A stretch of 37,464 nt of DNA. Source: JBCBSS01 sp039819065. Its GTDB lineage: Bacteria; Bacteroidota; Bacteroidia; Cytophagales; Cyclobacteriaceae. Position 1 is the stretch's first letter, and the number at the start of each line of letters is the position of its first letter. The notes beneath the pieces are model-generated. The model was not told where the DNA came from, searched no databases, and saw only the letters and a program-made list of their open reading frames with translations. Below are positions 7,273 through 16,560 of the stretch, piece by piece. The translations under genes and the position numbers were made by a program. Location of the stretch: assembly GCA_039819065.1 (NCBI GenBank), contig JBCBSS010000074.1:1-37464 (forward strand), in the 5' to 3' direction.

Positions 7273-8709
7273 ATGAAAAACCTTTACTTAGTGCTATTAG
7301 TGGCGCTGTTTAGTGCCTGTTCTATTGAAGATGACCAATTCATCAACGACCTCGACTCAACCAGCGGCGGCAGCCTCATTATGGCTAGCAGTTCTGCCAG
7401 CAGCAGTAACTACAACCACCGGTACGATTTTGAAAGAGCCCATTTTGTCACCAAGCATACCTGTGCCGTATCTATGAAAAACGGTCTGCTTGCTGTAGGC
7501 AGTACGATCAGAGGTTTTGTCGATATCCGACACATATCTCTTACCCTGGTCGATCCTGCCACTGGTCTTCCTGTGATACAATCTCAAGAATATAGAGGAG
7601 ATGCCTATTCTACCATAGCCGCCGACATGGTGCCAAGCATGTCAAATTCGGATTATGTAGTGGTAGCTGGTAATTACCCACCCTATTCGCAGCCGAATAT
7701 TGGTATAGTCGTTTTCGAAACTGATCCTAAATCTGGGTTCGTAAACTGGGCTACGCACTTTGGAGACCCAAATAACAACTTTAATTCTTATGCATTAGCA
7801 CGCAACGAAAGACAGGGCATCTATTATCTGCTCGGTGAATACGATTATGTAGCAAACAACCAAGGTTTTAGGGAAATGTACGTCTGTGCTTTTGATCGAA
7901 ATGGTCAGGCCTTATGGGAGAAGCATTACAGAGACCCTATCAATGAAGCCAACCAACAAAGCGCAGATATCGTGTACGACCCTGAAAAGAATACATTGAA
8001 TATCATTGCCAAGATGACCAAGGGTTTCGACAAGCTAGGTGTAGTAATCGCTAACATCAGACCAGATGACGGCCAAGTCATCAATGCATTCAGAATAACT
8101 GAAATAGGTGGCAATCCTGACTTTAGGGTTAAAGACGCCATAGAATTGAAAGGCCGTCATACTTTGGTAGGCACATTGAATGAAAGTAAGAAAAGAAGCT
8201 TTCTTTTCCAGTTCGATCCTTCTCAAAAGCCTAATACATCAACCGCTAGCATTTATTCTACCGAAGGACGTAACCTTGACTTCATAGGAGTTAAACTGAA
8301 TCATAAAGGACAGATCTACGCTAGTATGGATGTACAGCAGGGAGCGAGAATACCGGAAACAGGGTTGGCAGAGTTTACCAGTACTGGGCTGCTTAAATCA
8401 TCTTATGTGTATCAAGTACCTGATTATGATATTTCTACCGGACTGTTTACCACTTACGATCAAAGCGGCATGATCTTAAAGGGTATCACCGGTTATCAGG
8501 AAGAAAACCATTTGCTCTCAATAGTAGGAACACGCACTCCGCTAAAGCATGATGAGGATATTTGCTCAAGAGATATCAGACTCATTGTTGACAAAGGCCA
8601 TGAAGTAGAGGATTATGAACTCAAGGCCATTGCTTTGGAGACATCATACTCAACCGAGATGTTAGTCAATACGGCCAGGCCTTCGGTAAGAGATTGTGGT
8701 GGCGAATAG
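7273..8709 (+). CDS. lipoprotein, probably beta-propeller-like
   Basis: This 478-aa protein has a lipoprotein signal (MKNLYLVLLVALFSAC, lipidated Cys at residue 16) and a low-complexity Ser-rich stretch after it (residues about 30-46). The mature part shows recurring beta-strand blocks of the kind YVVVAGNY, GIYYLLGEYDY, LNIIAKM, HTLVGTLNES and IYASMDVQQ, separated by Gly/Asn/Asp-rich turns. This suggests a propeller-like fold, although no named domain could be recognised. It is probably anchored to a membrane facing the periplasm or cell surface. It stands alone between two repeat-rich spacers and could be transcribed from its own promoter in the preceding leader. Function unknown. Confidence 0.75.
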   Translation: MKNLYLVLLVALFSACSIEDDQFINDLDSTSGGSLIMASSSASSSNYNHRYDFERAHFVTKHTCAVSMKNGLLAVGSTIRGFVDIRHISLTLVDPATGLPVIQSQEYRGDAYSTIAADMVPSMSNSDYVVVAGNYPPYSQPNIGIVVFETDPKSGFVNWATHFGDPNNNFNSYALARNERQGIYYLLGEYDYVANNQGFREMYVCAFDRNGQALWEKHYRDPINEANQQSADIVYDPEKNTLNIIAKMTKGFDKLGVVIANIRPDDGQVINAFRITEIGGNPDFRVKDAIELKGRHTLVGTLNESKKRSFLFQFDPSQKPNTSTASIYSTEGRNLDFIGVKLNHKGQIYASMDVQQGARIPETGLAEFTSTGLLKSSYVYQVPDYDISTGLFTTYDQSGMILKGITGYQEENHLLSIVGTRTPLKHDEDICSRDIRLIVDKGHEVEDYELKAIALETSYSTEMLVNTARPSVRDCGGE

Positions 8710-8768
8710 ATTTGTGAGGAAGGACTGCGGTTTTTGATGATTGGCTAAAGCCTTGTTATTTACTGATT

Positions 8769-8790
8769 GCCACGGGCTAAAGCACCGTGG
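8769..8790. repeat. GCCACGG hairpin repeat, copy 2
   Basis: Same sequence as the copy at 6936-6958 except for the last base of the right arm, where A replaces C. Confidence 0.75.
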
Positions 8791-8820
8791 AAATGCTATG
8801 AACAGTTGATCAGTAGCTCC

Positions 8821-8887
8821 GATCGAGCGCGTTTGTAACGCGTTCGTTGGTTTATTGGCACAAGGCACTCGTTACAAACGAGCGCCA
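8821..8887 (+). repeat. BIME-like double hairpin, copy 2
   Basis: The first arm GATCGAG, CGCGTT-TGT-AACGCG, TTCG is intact. After 16 bases the second arm reads GGCACTCGTTACAAACGAGC followed by GCCA. It is oriented with the upstream plus-strand gene. Confidence 0.8.
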
Positions 8888-8910
8888 AAAGGATAGATAC
8901 CTACAACGGT

Positions 8911-9056
8911 CATTTTAAAAGAGTCTTATTCGCTCACAGAGGGCTATTGGTGCAAGATGCATTCTCGAACATCGTGGTGCGCACTATTCAATGGATATGG
9001 CAGTAGTACAACGTACATCGCCTATTACCAATGGGATTCTTTCAGAAGGACATAGT
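8911..9056 (+). repeat. long intergenic repeat, copy B
   Basis: A shorter, more diverged copy of the module at 6746-6915. The CTTATTCGCTCACAG, CGAACATCGTGGTGCG and TTTCAGAAGGACAT words are recognisable. Confidence 0.6.
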
Positions 9057-9136
9057 GGTTAGACTTAATTCGTAATTCATCGTTTGGATTGCTTCGTTCC
9101 TCGCAATGACAGCCAGAACTCAGCGACGTACAACTT

Positions 9137-9183
9137 TCTTATTTCTTTTGTCTTCTGTCTTATGTCTTTCTTCTTATGTCTGA
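9137..9183. repeat. pyrimidine-rich tract with CTTATGTCT words
   Basis: About 47 bases that are almost purely pyrimidine on the plus strand, with two CTTATGTCT words and similar CTTCTGTCT words. It lies directly downstream of the cheR stop codon on the minus strand. It is probably a decayed short tandem repeat. Confidence 0.5.
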
Positions 9184-9190
9184 CAACTCC

Positions 9191-10012
9191 CTACCCCTGC
9201 TTCTTCAGTATCTTATTGCCTAAATCACAAAAATCGAACTTCGATTTGTCTAGCACCGGGAGCAGTAAATCGAGAAATCCAATAATGAGCAAGCCTCCTG
9301 GTCTCAGACAGTCATAGAACTTGTCCAGCACTAGTTTTTTGGCGTTGCTGTCGAAATAGATCATGACGTTCCGGCAAAAAACGATATCATATTTACGGAG
9401 GGTCTTATCGGTGATCAAGTTATTCTTCCCGAAACGTACGTTGGCGGTCAAGGATGAATCCATGGTGCCGTATTTATCTTCTTTTCGGTAGTAGTCAGCC
9501 AGGGATTTACTGCCATTGTATTTGGCATAATTATGCTCATACTCTGCCAGCTTCATCATATGATAGATTCCCTTTTTGGCCTGTTCTACAGCATCCATGT
9601 TCATATCACTGGCATAAGACTTCACTGCGCCATCCAGCCCTAGTTCGCGTAGCATGATGTTAAAAGTATATACTTCCTCTCCGGTTGAACAACCGGCATG
9701 CCATACATCAAGTCGTCCACGTTCTTTCACGAAACCTGGCAGGATAGTACTCAGCTTTTCCCAAAACTGCGGGTCACGGAACATGGCGGTGAGACCGACA
9801 GAGAGTTCGTTGACAAAGGGATGGACAAAATCGGCCTCTTTCAGTATCTTCATCCAAAGCTCATGAATCGATCCGAGCTTAAACACCGAAAGTGCCCTTA
9901 CTACTCTTCTCTTTAGGGATTTAGGTTCATAACTGGTGAAGTCGACACCATGGCGAGTCATAATGGCCGAAGTCAGCGAATTTAGCTCTTCATCTGAGAT
10001 TTCAACTCGCAT
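9191..10012 (-). CDS. cheR: CheR chemotaxis protein methyltransferase
   Basis: This 273-aa protein methylates glutamates of chemoreceptors using S-adenosylmethionine. The N-terminal helical domain covers residues about 1-75 and contains the basic KSLKRRVVRAL segment. The link to the catalytic domain carries NELSVGLTAMFRDP (classical T-x-F-F-R-D region). The SAM-binding motif I is VWHAGCSTGEEVYTF at about 103-117, and IVFCRNVMIYFD marks the later conserved strand. It is the last gene of the chemotaxis operon and starts only 3 bases after the stop of the GAF-PAS gene. The only receptor in the window (17938-20319) lacks a C-terminal pentapeptide for CheR tethering, so CheR probably acts directly. 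Assignment is firm. Confidence 0.95.
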   Translation of the reverse strand: MRVEISDEELNSLTSAIMTRHGVDFTSYEPKSLKRRVVRALSVFKLGSIHELWMKILKEADFVHPFVNELSVGLTAMFRDPQFWEKLSTILPGFVKERGRLDVWHAGCSTGEEVYTFNIMLRELGLDGAVKSYASDMNMDAVEQAKKGIYHMMKLAEYEHNYAKYNGSKSLADYYRKEDKYGTMDSSLTANVRFGKNNLITDKTLRKYDIVFCRNVMIYFDSNAKKLVLDKFYDCLRPGGLLIIGFLDLLLPVLDKSKFDFCDLGNKILKKQG

Positions 10013-10015
10013 AGG

Positions 10016-12901
10016 CTATTGTTCAATTTTTATTAGAGAGGTTTCGCCCATCATGATCATCACTATTTTGACCAATTCGTCTTCCAGATTTCTAATAGGG
10101 CTAAATGTGACCCTAAAGGTCTTCTTGTCTCCGTCCTTGGTATTAAAGGTTAGGGTTTCGTGAATGCATTCCTCCTGCTCAAATTTTTGGATGCGTGAGG
10201 TCAGCCCTTTTTTGGAGGCAGAACTATCAATTAGAAAGTCTATTGGTTTTTGGCGTAGTTCCATCCGTGAGTAGCCGAACATTTCAAAGAATTTGTCATT
10301 GGCACTTTTGAATGTGCCATTGGTGTTGAATTCTACATAAGGTGCCGATTGCTTAAACGCATTGATGGTCTGGGTGAGGTTTTCTTTTTTCTCTTCGTAG
10401 TGGGTAGTAAATTGTGTAAACATCATCACTTTTTCCGGCTTGCCATCTTCTCCTAGAATAGGGTTAAAAGTACCGCCCAACCATAAAAACTTCCCGGACT
10501 TGGCCTTTTGCCTGAATTCCCCGGTGAAGTAATTTCCTTCCTTCAAGCTCATCCACATCATTTGTGTTTGTGGTTTCTCCAAATCTTCAACAGGCAGTAA
10601 GAAATCGTAATTGTTACCAACTAGTTCATGGGCTTCATATCCAGTTACGTCAAGATATACCTGATTGACATAGCTTATCTTACCATCCATATTGAATTCA
10701 AGGGAGGCAATGGTCTTATCGATAGTTTCCAGGTGAGACTTAATTTCCTCTTGTTGCTTTTTAGTCTCAACTTGAAGTTGGCGTTCCCGAGTGATGTCAG
10801 TAGCAAATTTGACGATCTTTATGACCTTACCATTGATGTCCAGAATGGGGTTGTAAATGCCTCTGAGCCAAACCTCCTTCCCGTGCTTATCCAGTCGTTT
10901 GAATTCCTTGTTAACGATTTCCCCGTTGGCAAGCTTCCGCCAAAACTCCTGATAGGCCTCTGTCTCACACTCTTTCTTGAGCAAGAACATCCGGTGGTGC
11001 TTACCCATTACTTCTTCCTTTTTGTATTTAAAGATCTTGAGGAAGTTATCATTGACTTCTAATATGTTACCTGTTGTATCAAATTCGGCAATGGCATTGG
11101 CTCGGCCTATGGCTTCAAGCTTGTAGTGATAATCGAGGGCTATTTTTTTGGTTTTGGTAATATCTGCCTGGATAGAAATGTACTTATCCACTTTGCCATT
11201 ATCATCAAAGACTGGGCTGATAGCTAAGGATATCCAGTAGCATTGTTCCGATTTATGATAGTTTAATATTTCTTCGAAAAGGGACTCATTGTTCCTCAGT
11301 TTATCACTGATTCTTTTCACCGTTTCAGGATCGGTGCCAGGTCCCTGCAAAACGTCACCTGGTTTTCTACCCTTCATTTCCGCCAAAGTGTATCCGGTCA
11401 GTCGCTCAAATCCTTTATTTACATATTCTACCAGCCCGTCATTACAGGTGATAATCACCGAATTGTCCGTGTTATCTGCGACCAGCGAAAGGCTTTCAAA
11501 TTCTTCTTCTTTCTGCCTCCTGGCTGTCACATCTGTGGCCAGCATGAGTACCTTTTTGAAATTCCCGACTTTGTCTTTTACGGGAGAATAATTAGCATCC
11601 AGCCAAACTCGATTTCCACTCTTTGACCATGTAGGAATCCTTGCACTGATACTTTCCCCGTTTTTAAGCCTGTCCCAAAACCGGTCTTCCTTCTCGGGAA
11701 GGATCAGGTTAGTTTTATACCTCAGTTCATCAAATGAATAATCGAACATACTTTGCAGTTGCTCATTGGCCATGAGTAGTTCACCTTCTTGATCGAACTC
11801 AGCTAGTCCTTGTGAGTTATCTAATGCGGAAAACACACCATCCAATTCGGTCTGCTTCCTTTCCATCTCGTCCTGAGTGGCCTGGAGTTCCTCCATGTTC
11901 TGCCGCATTTCCTCCTCGCGCGACCGCAATTCCTGGGACATCTCCTGCGATTGTGAAAGCAGGGACTGTGTATGTTCATTGATTCTAATTGTGGCTACGG
12001 CGGATGCTATATTCTCAGCTACTACTTTGAGGAATTCTATCTGGTAAGGTTCGAAGATCTTGAATGACGCCAATTCTATTGCCCCGTAGAATTCATCGTT
12101 GACCATTAGCGGCACAATGATCAGGTTAGTCGGCGTGGACTCACCGAGCCCGGAAGTGATATGGACATAATTGGAAGGAATGTCCTTGAGGTAGATGATA
12201 TCCTTTTCTAACATGATCTCCCCTAGAAGGCCGTCGCCTTCTTCTACCCTCAATTCCACGTATTTCTTTCTATCGTAAGCATAGGAAGCAGTAAGCTCCA
12301 TGTATCTTTCTCCATCTTCTTCATAAGCTACAAACAAACCCCCTTGGTTCGCTTTGACATACCTGACGAGGTTGCTGAGTATCTTGTGGCACATTTCATT
12401 GAGGTCTTGCTTATCCATGCGCAATATTTCGCCGAACTTGGCCAAGCCTTCATTTTTCCAATTTCTTCTCTCTTCTTCTAGCGCTACTTGCTGTTGCTGC
12501 TGCGCCAAGTCCATCAATACTTTTCCAACGCCTCCATTAGGGTCGATATGCTGGAACTCAAAGGATTGGCTGTTTTCAGCATTCACGAATGCAATGACCT
12601 CATTCATTTTGGCTCTTAGGCTTAACAGGTGTTTGATAAAGCCCTTATCCCTATGGCGTTTATCAACACTTAAATCTTCATCATTATTAGTTGCCGCTGC
12701 CAATTGGTTGATATAGGCTAGTTCTTTCACAATAAAAATGACCAATAGCACAGTAAGCACTATTGCCAGTGCACCGAGAGAAGCTACAAGCCAGGTACTG
12801 TTTTCTACAAAAATATTAATGCCAATAATACTGACTATCAACAGGATAAGCCCGATGAAGACCAGTTTTACATGACTTCCCAACAGCTTCAGATGCTTCA
12901 T
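10016..12901 (-). CDS. membrane GAF-PAS5 sensor protein without output domain
   Basis: This 961-aa protein has two N-terminal transmembrane helices (about 12-31 and 36-59) with a very short loop between them. A GAF domain (about 155-305), a coiled coil rich in Glu, Gln and Arg (about 307-353), and five PAS/PAC units follow (about 355-460, 470-585, 592-705, 722-835, 845-955). The third PAS has GKHHRMF, the same signature as two PAS domains of the neighbouring chemoreceptor (GQHHEIF, GKHHRIF). The protein ends 6 residues after the last PAS: there is no histidine kinase, GGDEF, EAL or MCP signalling domain. It sits inside the chemotaxis operon, 2 bases after the cheC-like stop and 3 bases before cheR. 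It probably detects intracellular or redox signals and passes them to a partner by contact; this is inference. Confidence 0.85.
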   Translation of the reverse strand: MKHLKLLGSHVKLVFIGLILLIVSIIGINIFVENSTWLVASLGALAIVLTVLLVIFIVKELAYINQLAAATNNDEDLSVDKRHRDKGFIKHLLSLRAKMNEVIAFVNAENSQSFEFQHIDPNGGVGKVLMDLAQQQQQVALEEERRNWKNEGLAKFGEILRMDKQDLNEMCHKILSNLVRYVKANQGGLFVAYEEDGERYMELTASYAYDRKKYVELRVEEGDGLLGEIMLEKDIIYLKDIPSNYVHITSGLGESTPTNLIIVPLMVNDEFYGAIELASFKIFEPYQIEFLKVVAENIASAVATIRINEHTQSLLSQSQEMSQELRSREEEMRQNMEELQATQDEMERKQTELDGVFSALDNSQGLAEFDQEGELLMANEQLQSMFDYSFDELRYKTNLILPEKEDRFWDRLKNGESISARIPTWSKSGNRVWLDANYSPVKDKVGNFKKVLMLATDVTARRQKEEEFESLSLVADNTDNSVIITCNDGLVEYVNKGFERLTGYTLAEMKGRKPGDVLQGPGTDPETVKRISDKLRNNESLFEEILNYHKSEQCYWISLAISPVFDDNGKVDKYISIQADITKTKKIALDYHYKLEAIGRANAIAEFDTTGNILEVNDNFLKIFKYKKEEVMGKHHRMFLLKKECETEAYQEFWRKLANGEIVNKEFKRLDKHGKEVWLRGIYNPILDINGKVIKIVKFATDITRERQLQVETKKQQEEIKSHLETIDKTIASLEFNMDGKISYVNQVYLDVTGYEAHELVGNNYDFLLPVEDLEKPQTQMMWMSLKEGNYFTGEFRQKAKSGKFLWLGGTFNPILGEDGKPEKVMMFTQFTTHYEEKKENLTQTINAFKQSAPYVEFNTNGTFKSANDKFFEMFGYSRMELRQKPIDFLIDSSASKKGLTSRIQKFEQEECIHETLTFNTKDGDKKTFRVTFSPIRNLEDELVKIVMIMMGETSLIKIEQ

Positions 12902-12903
12902 AA

Positions 12904-13494
12904 TTAAGTCGTTTGTACGCCGACCAGGTCAATTATCTTTCTATCTATTTCCCAAATGAATAATGGGGATAAGGCCATGAAACCTTCAAAAACGAAACGG
13001 TTGTAGAACAATAAGTAACAATCATCTTTGGTTTGGCTGGTAAGGGTGCGTTCATTGAGTTGATCGAGGTGCTCAAGCTGAAAAAGCTGAGGAACAGCGC
13101 CATAAACGTCGATGTCCAACCCTTCCGAAAGCTCAGTGATCACTGATGCTGAAATGATATTATCAATTTCCTTCATCACCGTCGGCTTATCAATAGAAGC
13201 TGAACCACCTAGCACGGCTAAGCCCATGTCTGCAATAGACTCAAATTCTGCCTTGTTAAAGACGAGATAACCACTTCCTGCTAACTCCCCTACTATATCG
13301 GTTCTGACTACCGTGAGTTCATTGACATGACGGTTAGTTTGATCGGTGATGTTGCATTCCAAAGACATGGAAGCGTAACCATTCACTTCTACCTGCTGTC
13401 TGGTGATGCCAGAAAATGCGTTAGCCGCATACTCGTAACCAGATGTCATTATTTCCTCAATGGAGGCTTGTATGTTTTCATCGATTGCGCTCAT
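12904..13494 (-). CDS. CheC/CheX-like CheY-P phosphatase
   Basis: This 196-aa protein resembles the CheC/CheX/FliY phosphatase family. The second half has the signature helix KEIDNIISASVITELSEGLDIDV, with the E-x-x-N catalytic pair at E109 and N112. The corresponding first-half helix (SIEEIMTSGYEYAANAF) lacks the Asn, so only one active site is seen. Members dephosphorylate CheY-P, and CheC binds CheD. Both cheY and cheD are in the same operon and cheZ is absent, which fits. An in-frame TTG at 13539 would overlap cheA by 35 bases; the ATG at 13494, ten bases after the cheA stop, is preferred. Confidence 0.75.
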   Translation of the reverse strand: MSAIDENIQASIEEIMTSGYEYAANAFSGITRQQVEVNGYASMSLECNITDQTNRHVNELTVVRTDIVGELAGSGYLVFNKAEFESIADMGLAVLGGSASIDKPTVMKEIDNIISASVITELSEGLDIDVYGAVPQLFQLEHLDQLNERTLTSQTKDDCYLLFYNRFVFEGFMALSPLFIWEIDRKIIDLVGVQTT

Positions 13495-13504
13495 GAATAT
13501 CAGT

Positions 13505-15364
13505 TTAATATGAAACCGTGTTTTTAAAACTTTTAGCAAATACCCTATTACATATGGAGGCTACGTTCAGTACGAGGCAAACATGTCCGTTGCCTGTAAT
13601 CGTAACCCCGCTTATCATACTTATTTGATCCAATGGTTTGGCCAGTGGTTTTTCTACAATTTCTTTCTGCTGCAATAGCTTGTCTACCACAAAACCTACC
13701 GTTCTATCGTTGTAAGAAACGATCACTATATCAAGGTTCTTCTCCGGGTGCATCTCATCAAAACTCTTGTGCAGTACCTTTTGATCGTAGACTGATTGAT
13801 CGGGTCTAAGCCCGAAAAGGTCTCTTAAGAAGACGACTGAAATGGTGTTGCCTAAGTGCGTGGTGATGAGACCGTTGCTGACTTTATGAATGTTCTTTTT
13901 GTAGATAGAAACTACGGCTTCGGTGTAGGACAAAGGAATGGCATAGGTTTCCTTTTCCAATTCAAACAGCAGCGTACCTTTGACTGCCATAGAAGATGGC
14001 AACCGCAGTGAAAAAGTGGTGCCTTTTCCTTTTTCTGTATGTACGGAAATATCGCCACCAATGGAATCTAAGGCCTTTTTGACGACGTCCATGCCCACTC
14101 CACGCCCTGAGATCGACGTCACCTCATCCATAGTACTAAAACCGGGCTCGAATATCATCAGTACAATATCATTGTCCGACATGAGCCGGGCATCTTCAGC
14201 CGATACGATACCGCGGCTCAACGCCTTTTTTCGTACTTTCTCTGCGTCGATGCCTTTTCCGTCATCTTTGATCTCAATCACCACGGCATCACTTTCACTG
14301 GCTGCACTTAAACTGATGCCGCCTTCAGCTGGTTTGCCTGCTTTCTCCCGCTCTTCCGGGGTCTCAACACCATGTCCAACCGCATTTCTAATCAAGTGAA
14401 TTAAGGAATCGCTGATGATCTGAAGGATGTTCCTGTCAATCTCTGTTTCGGTGCCTTTTAGCTCCAACTGCACCTTTTTGTTCTCTGCACTGGCGGCATC
14501 CCTTACCACCCGGTGAAACTTGTTGAACAGAAAGCCGATTTGCACCAGGCGCACATCCATCACTGAGTATTGCAAGTCGGAAGAAATCCGATTCAATCGG
14601 GCATATTCATTAGAATCTACTTGTGCGGCATTGGCGGTGATGATCCTGTCCCTTTCAATGACCAATTCGCCTACCAAGTTGAGTAGGTTGTCAAGTTTGC
14701 GCACCGGCACTTGTACCAGGTCAGAAAAGGTGATTTTTGGATCTTCGCTCGGTTCTTGATCTTCAGGTTCTTCTAACGGAGGGCCATTTACAACTTCTGG
14801 GACGTGTTCTTCTTCTTTGACTTTTATTTGCTCTACCGGCTCAGCAGTTTCTTCATCTTTCTTAGCTCGTTTGGGGGTGGCTTTCTTTCTTGTGTTAGGT
14901 TTGGTGGTGGCTTTGGTTTTTAACTCAGTTTTGGCGGTTGTTTCTGTGGCTTCGTTTTTGGTATCTGCTGTTGCGCCCTCTTCCCTTGCTGATTTGAGCA
15001 GTACTTCCAGTTTGGTCTTGATACCTCTGAATCGAACGGTGTTCTTGTCCTTCACGGCATGTATCAGTTGCCCCAGGGTATCGACCGCTTTGAACAAACT
15101 GGTGAAAATAGCATCGTCAATAACCAGCCTTCCGTCACGCACTTCCCCGAAAAGGTCTTCCATGGTATGAGCAAATTGGGCTACATTTTCGAAACCCATT
15201 CCAGCAGCATTGCCTTTCAGCGTGTGCGTTATTCTAAAGATGGCATTTACCGATTTTTTATCGTCTGGCTTCTTTTCGAGGAGGGTGAGCAGGCGATTCA
15301 GCTCCTCATGACTCTCCAATGCTTCAGCCAGAAAGATTTCGGTATATTCTTGCTCTTTGGACAT
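13505..15364 (-). CDS. cheA: CheA chemotaxis histidine kinase
   Basis: This 619-aa protein is the kinase that phosphorylates CheY and CheB. Domains in order: Hpt (P1) at about 1-110 with phospho-acceptor His47 in RITHTLKGNAAGMGF; a charged Lys/Glu/Thr/Pro-rich linker at about 127-212, with no clear P2 domain; dimerisation helices at about 213-285 (LDNLLNLVGELVIERDRI); the ATPase domain with N-box Asn327 (LIRNAVGHG), G1 (IKDDGKGID, about 365-373) and G2 (SISGRGVGMDVV, about 417-428); and a CheW-like P5 domain from about 462. The residue after Ala-Val in the N-box is Gly where Asp is usual (RNAVDHG). It is followed directly by the CheC-like gene. A 150-base gap with a repeat separates it from cheB. 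Confidence 0.96.
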   Translation of the reverse strand: MSKEQEYTEIFLAEALESHEELNRLLTLLEKKPDDKKSVNAIFRITHTLKGNAAGMGFENVAQFAHTMEDLFGEVRDGRLVIDDAIFTSLFKAVDTLGQLIHAVKDKNTVRFRGIKTKLEVLLKSAREEGATADTKNEATETTAKTELKTKATTKPNTRKKATPKRAKKDEETAEPVEQIKVKEEEHVPEVVNGPPLEEPEDQEPSEDPKITFSDLVQVPVRKLDNLLNLVGELVIERDRIITANAAQVDSNEYARLNRISSDLQYSVMDVRLVQIGFLFNKFHRVVRDAASAENKKVQLELKGTETEIDRNILQIISDSLIHLIRNAVGHGVETPEEREKAGKPAEGGISLSAASESDAVVIEIKDDGKGIDAEKVRKKALSRGIVSAEDARLMSDNDIVLMIFEPGFSTMDEVTSISGRGVGMDVVKKALDSIGGDISVHTEKGKGTTFSLRLPSSMAVKGTLLFELEKETYAIPLSYTEAVVSIYKKNIHKVSNGLITTHLGNTISVVFLRDLFGLRPDQSVYDQKVLHKSFDEMHPEKNLDIVIVSYNDRTVGFVVDKLLQQKEIVEKPLAKPLDQISMISGVTITGNGHVCLVLNVASICNRVFAKSFKNTVSY

Positions 15365-15392
15365 ATATTAATTTTTAAAACCGACCTGAACA

Positions 15393-15480
15393 GTCATCCC
15401 GACTCGTCAGGACAAGAAATCTATCCCACCAACATTCAGAGTCTTAGTTAGAGATAGATTTCTCCTAACGTCGAAATGAC
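15393..15480. repeat. GTCAT...ATGAC inverted-repeat element, copy 1
   Basis: This 88-bp element in the cheB-cheA spacer has inverted ends: GTCATCCCGAC and AGAAATCTATC on the left match GATAGATTTCT and GTCGAAATGAC on the right. Related elements lie at 21237-21333 and 30383-30454. It interrupts the otherwise compact chemotaxis operon. Confidence 0.7.
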
Positions 15481-15514
15481 ATTGCCGTAAGGCATTCTCT
15501 TTTTCATTTTACAT

Positions 15515-16558
15515 TTAAAAGCAACTCATCACAAAGCCAGGAATCTCTTTCAGCCCCACTACATGATCTACTGCCCCGATATTCACGGCTGCTTGGGGCA
15601 TGCCATTGACAACGCATGATGCTGCATCCTGCGCAATGGTCAACCCACCCTTATCCTTTATCTTCACCATACCCTGACTGCCGTCTTTTCCCATACCGGT
15701 CAGAATAATGCCAATCACTTTAGCCCCGTAATGCTCAGCGATGGATATGAACATGCAATCGACGGAGGGATCGTTAAATTCTTTATATCGCTCTTCGGTG
15801 TATTCAAATACAATATCACCTGACCGATCTCTTTGTAAAGCCACATTGCCGTCTCCCGGGGTGATGTATATGGTACCGGCAGACAATTGCTCGCCCTTGG
15901 CTGGTACTTTCACCGTTAAGGGAATCAAGGCTTCCAGGCGTTCTGCAAAAGAGATCAAGAACCGCTCTGGCATATGTTGGGTGATGATTACCGGCACAGC
16001 CAGGTTTTCGGGCAATTGCGTGATGATAGATTCTATCGCGCTGGGCCCACCAGTTGAAGCGCCTATGGCAATGATGTCATATTGCAATTCGCCCTCAAAA
16101 GTGTGATGATTATGATTGGTCTTGTCGACCTGTTTACCGAAACGACTAGAATCCGAGCCAAAAGCTACTTTCACTTTTTCATTAAGGTCGGCTAGTGCCA
16201 GCTTAAAGGCTTTTGAATCCTTGGTGGCCGGCTTGTCTATGAAATCGAAAGCTCCTGCATTCAATGCCTCAAATACATCCGTACTTTCTCGTCCCAAAGA
16301 ACTTAACAATATGATGGGCACTGGTCGCTTTTCCATAATGTGTTTCACCGCATATAGGCCATCATATTCGGGCATGATCAAGTCCGTAATCACGACATCA
16401 GGCTCCAGTTGATCTGCTTTCGCTACCCCATCCTTGCCATTATTGGCCGTGCCCACCACTTGAATGTGTGGGTCAGACCTCAAGGCATCGGATATCATGA
16501 TCCGCATCAGACCGGAATCCTCAATTAAAAGCGCTTTGATCCTTCCTTCCTTTTCCAA
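15515..16558 (-). CDS. cheB: CheB methylesterase/glutamine deamidase
   Basis: This 347-aa protein has an N-terminal receiver domain (about 6-125, phosphorylated Asp59 in VVITDLIMP) and a C-terminal methylesterase domain (about 160-345). The catalytic triad is visible as Ser168 in IGASTGGP, His195 in TQHMPERF and Asp292 in TGMGKDGSQG. It removes receptor methyl groups when phosphorylated by CheA. No ATG precedes the first receiver strand (KALLIEDSG). The best start is TTG at 16558, two bases after the cheY stop codon, so translation probably depends on coupling to cheY. A 106-bp region between cheB and cheA is occupied mostly by a repeat. Confidence 0.94.
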   Translation of the reverse strand: MEKEGRIKALLIEDSGLMRIMISDALRSDPHIQVVGTANNGKDGVAKADQLEPDVVITDLIMPEYDGLYAVKHIMEKRPVPIILLSSLGRESTDVFEALNAGAFDFIDKPATKDSKAFKLALADLNEKVKVAFGSDSSRFGKQVDKTNHNHHTFEGELQYDIIAIGASTGGPSAIESIITQLPENLAVPVIITQHMPERFLISFAERLEALIPLTVKVPAKGEQLSAGTIYITPGDGNVALQRDRSGDIVFEYTEERYKEFNDPSVDCMFISIAEHYGAKVIGIILTGMGKDGSQGMVKIKDKGGLTIAQDAASCVVNGMPQAAVNIGAVDHVVGLKEIPGFVMSCF

Positions 16559-16560
16559 GG

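Larger units (their letters stand above)
8710..9190. other. 481-bp spacer made of repeats
   Basis: This is the convergent spacer between the propeller-like lipoprotein gene and the end of the chemotaxis operon. It contains a GCCACGG hairpin (8769-8790), a BIME-like double hairpin (8821-8887), a copy of the long repeat (8911-9056), a GGATTGCTTCG...CGCAATGAC element (9085-9111), and a pyrimidine-rich tract with reiterated CTTATGTCT words (9137-9183). No gene or clear intrinsic terminator for cheR is seen. Confidence 0.75.

Noticed and set aside
11341..11400. possible LOV photoreceptor motif in the second PAS domain of the GAF-PAS5 protein
   Set aside because: The segment reads GRKPGDVLQG and lacks the flavin-binding NCRFLQ Cys, so blue-light sensing by a LOV mechanism is not supported.
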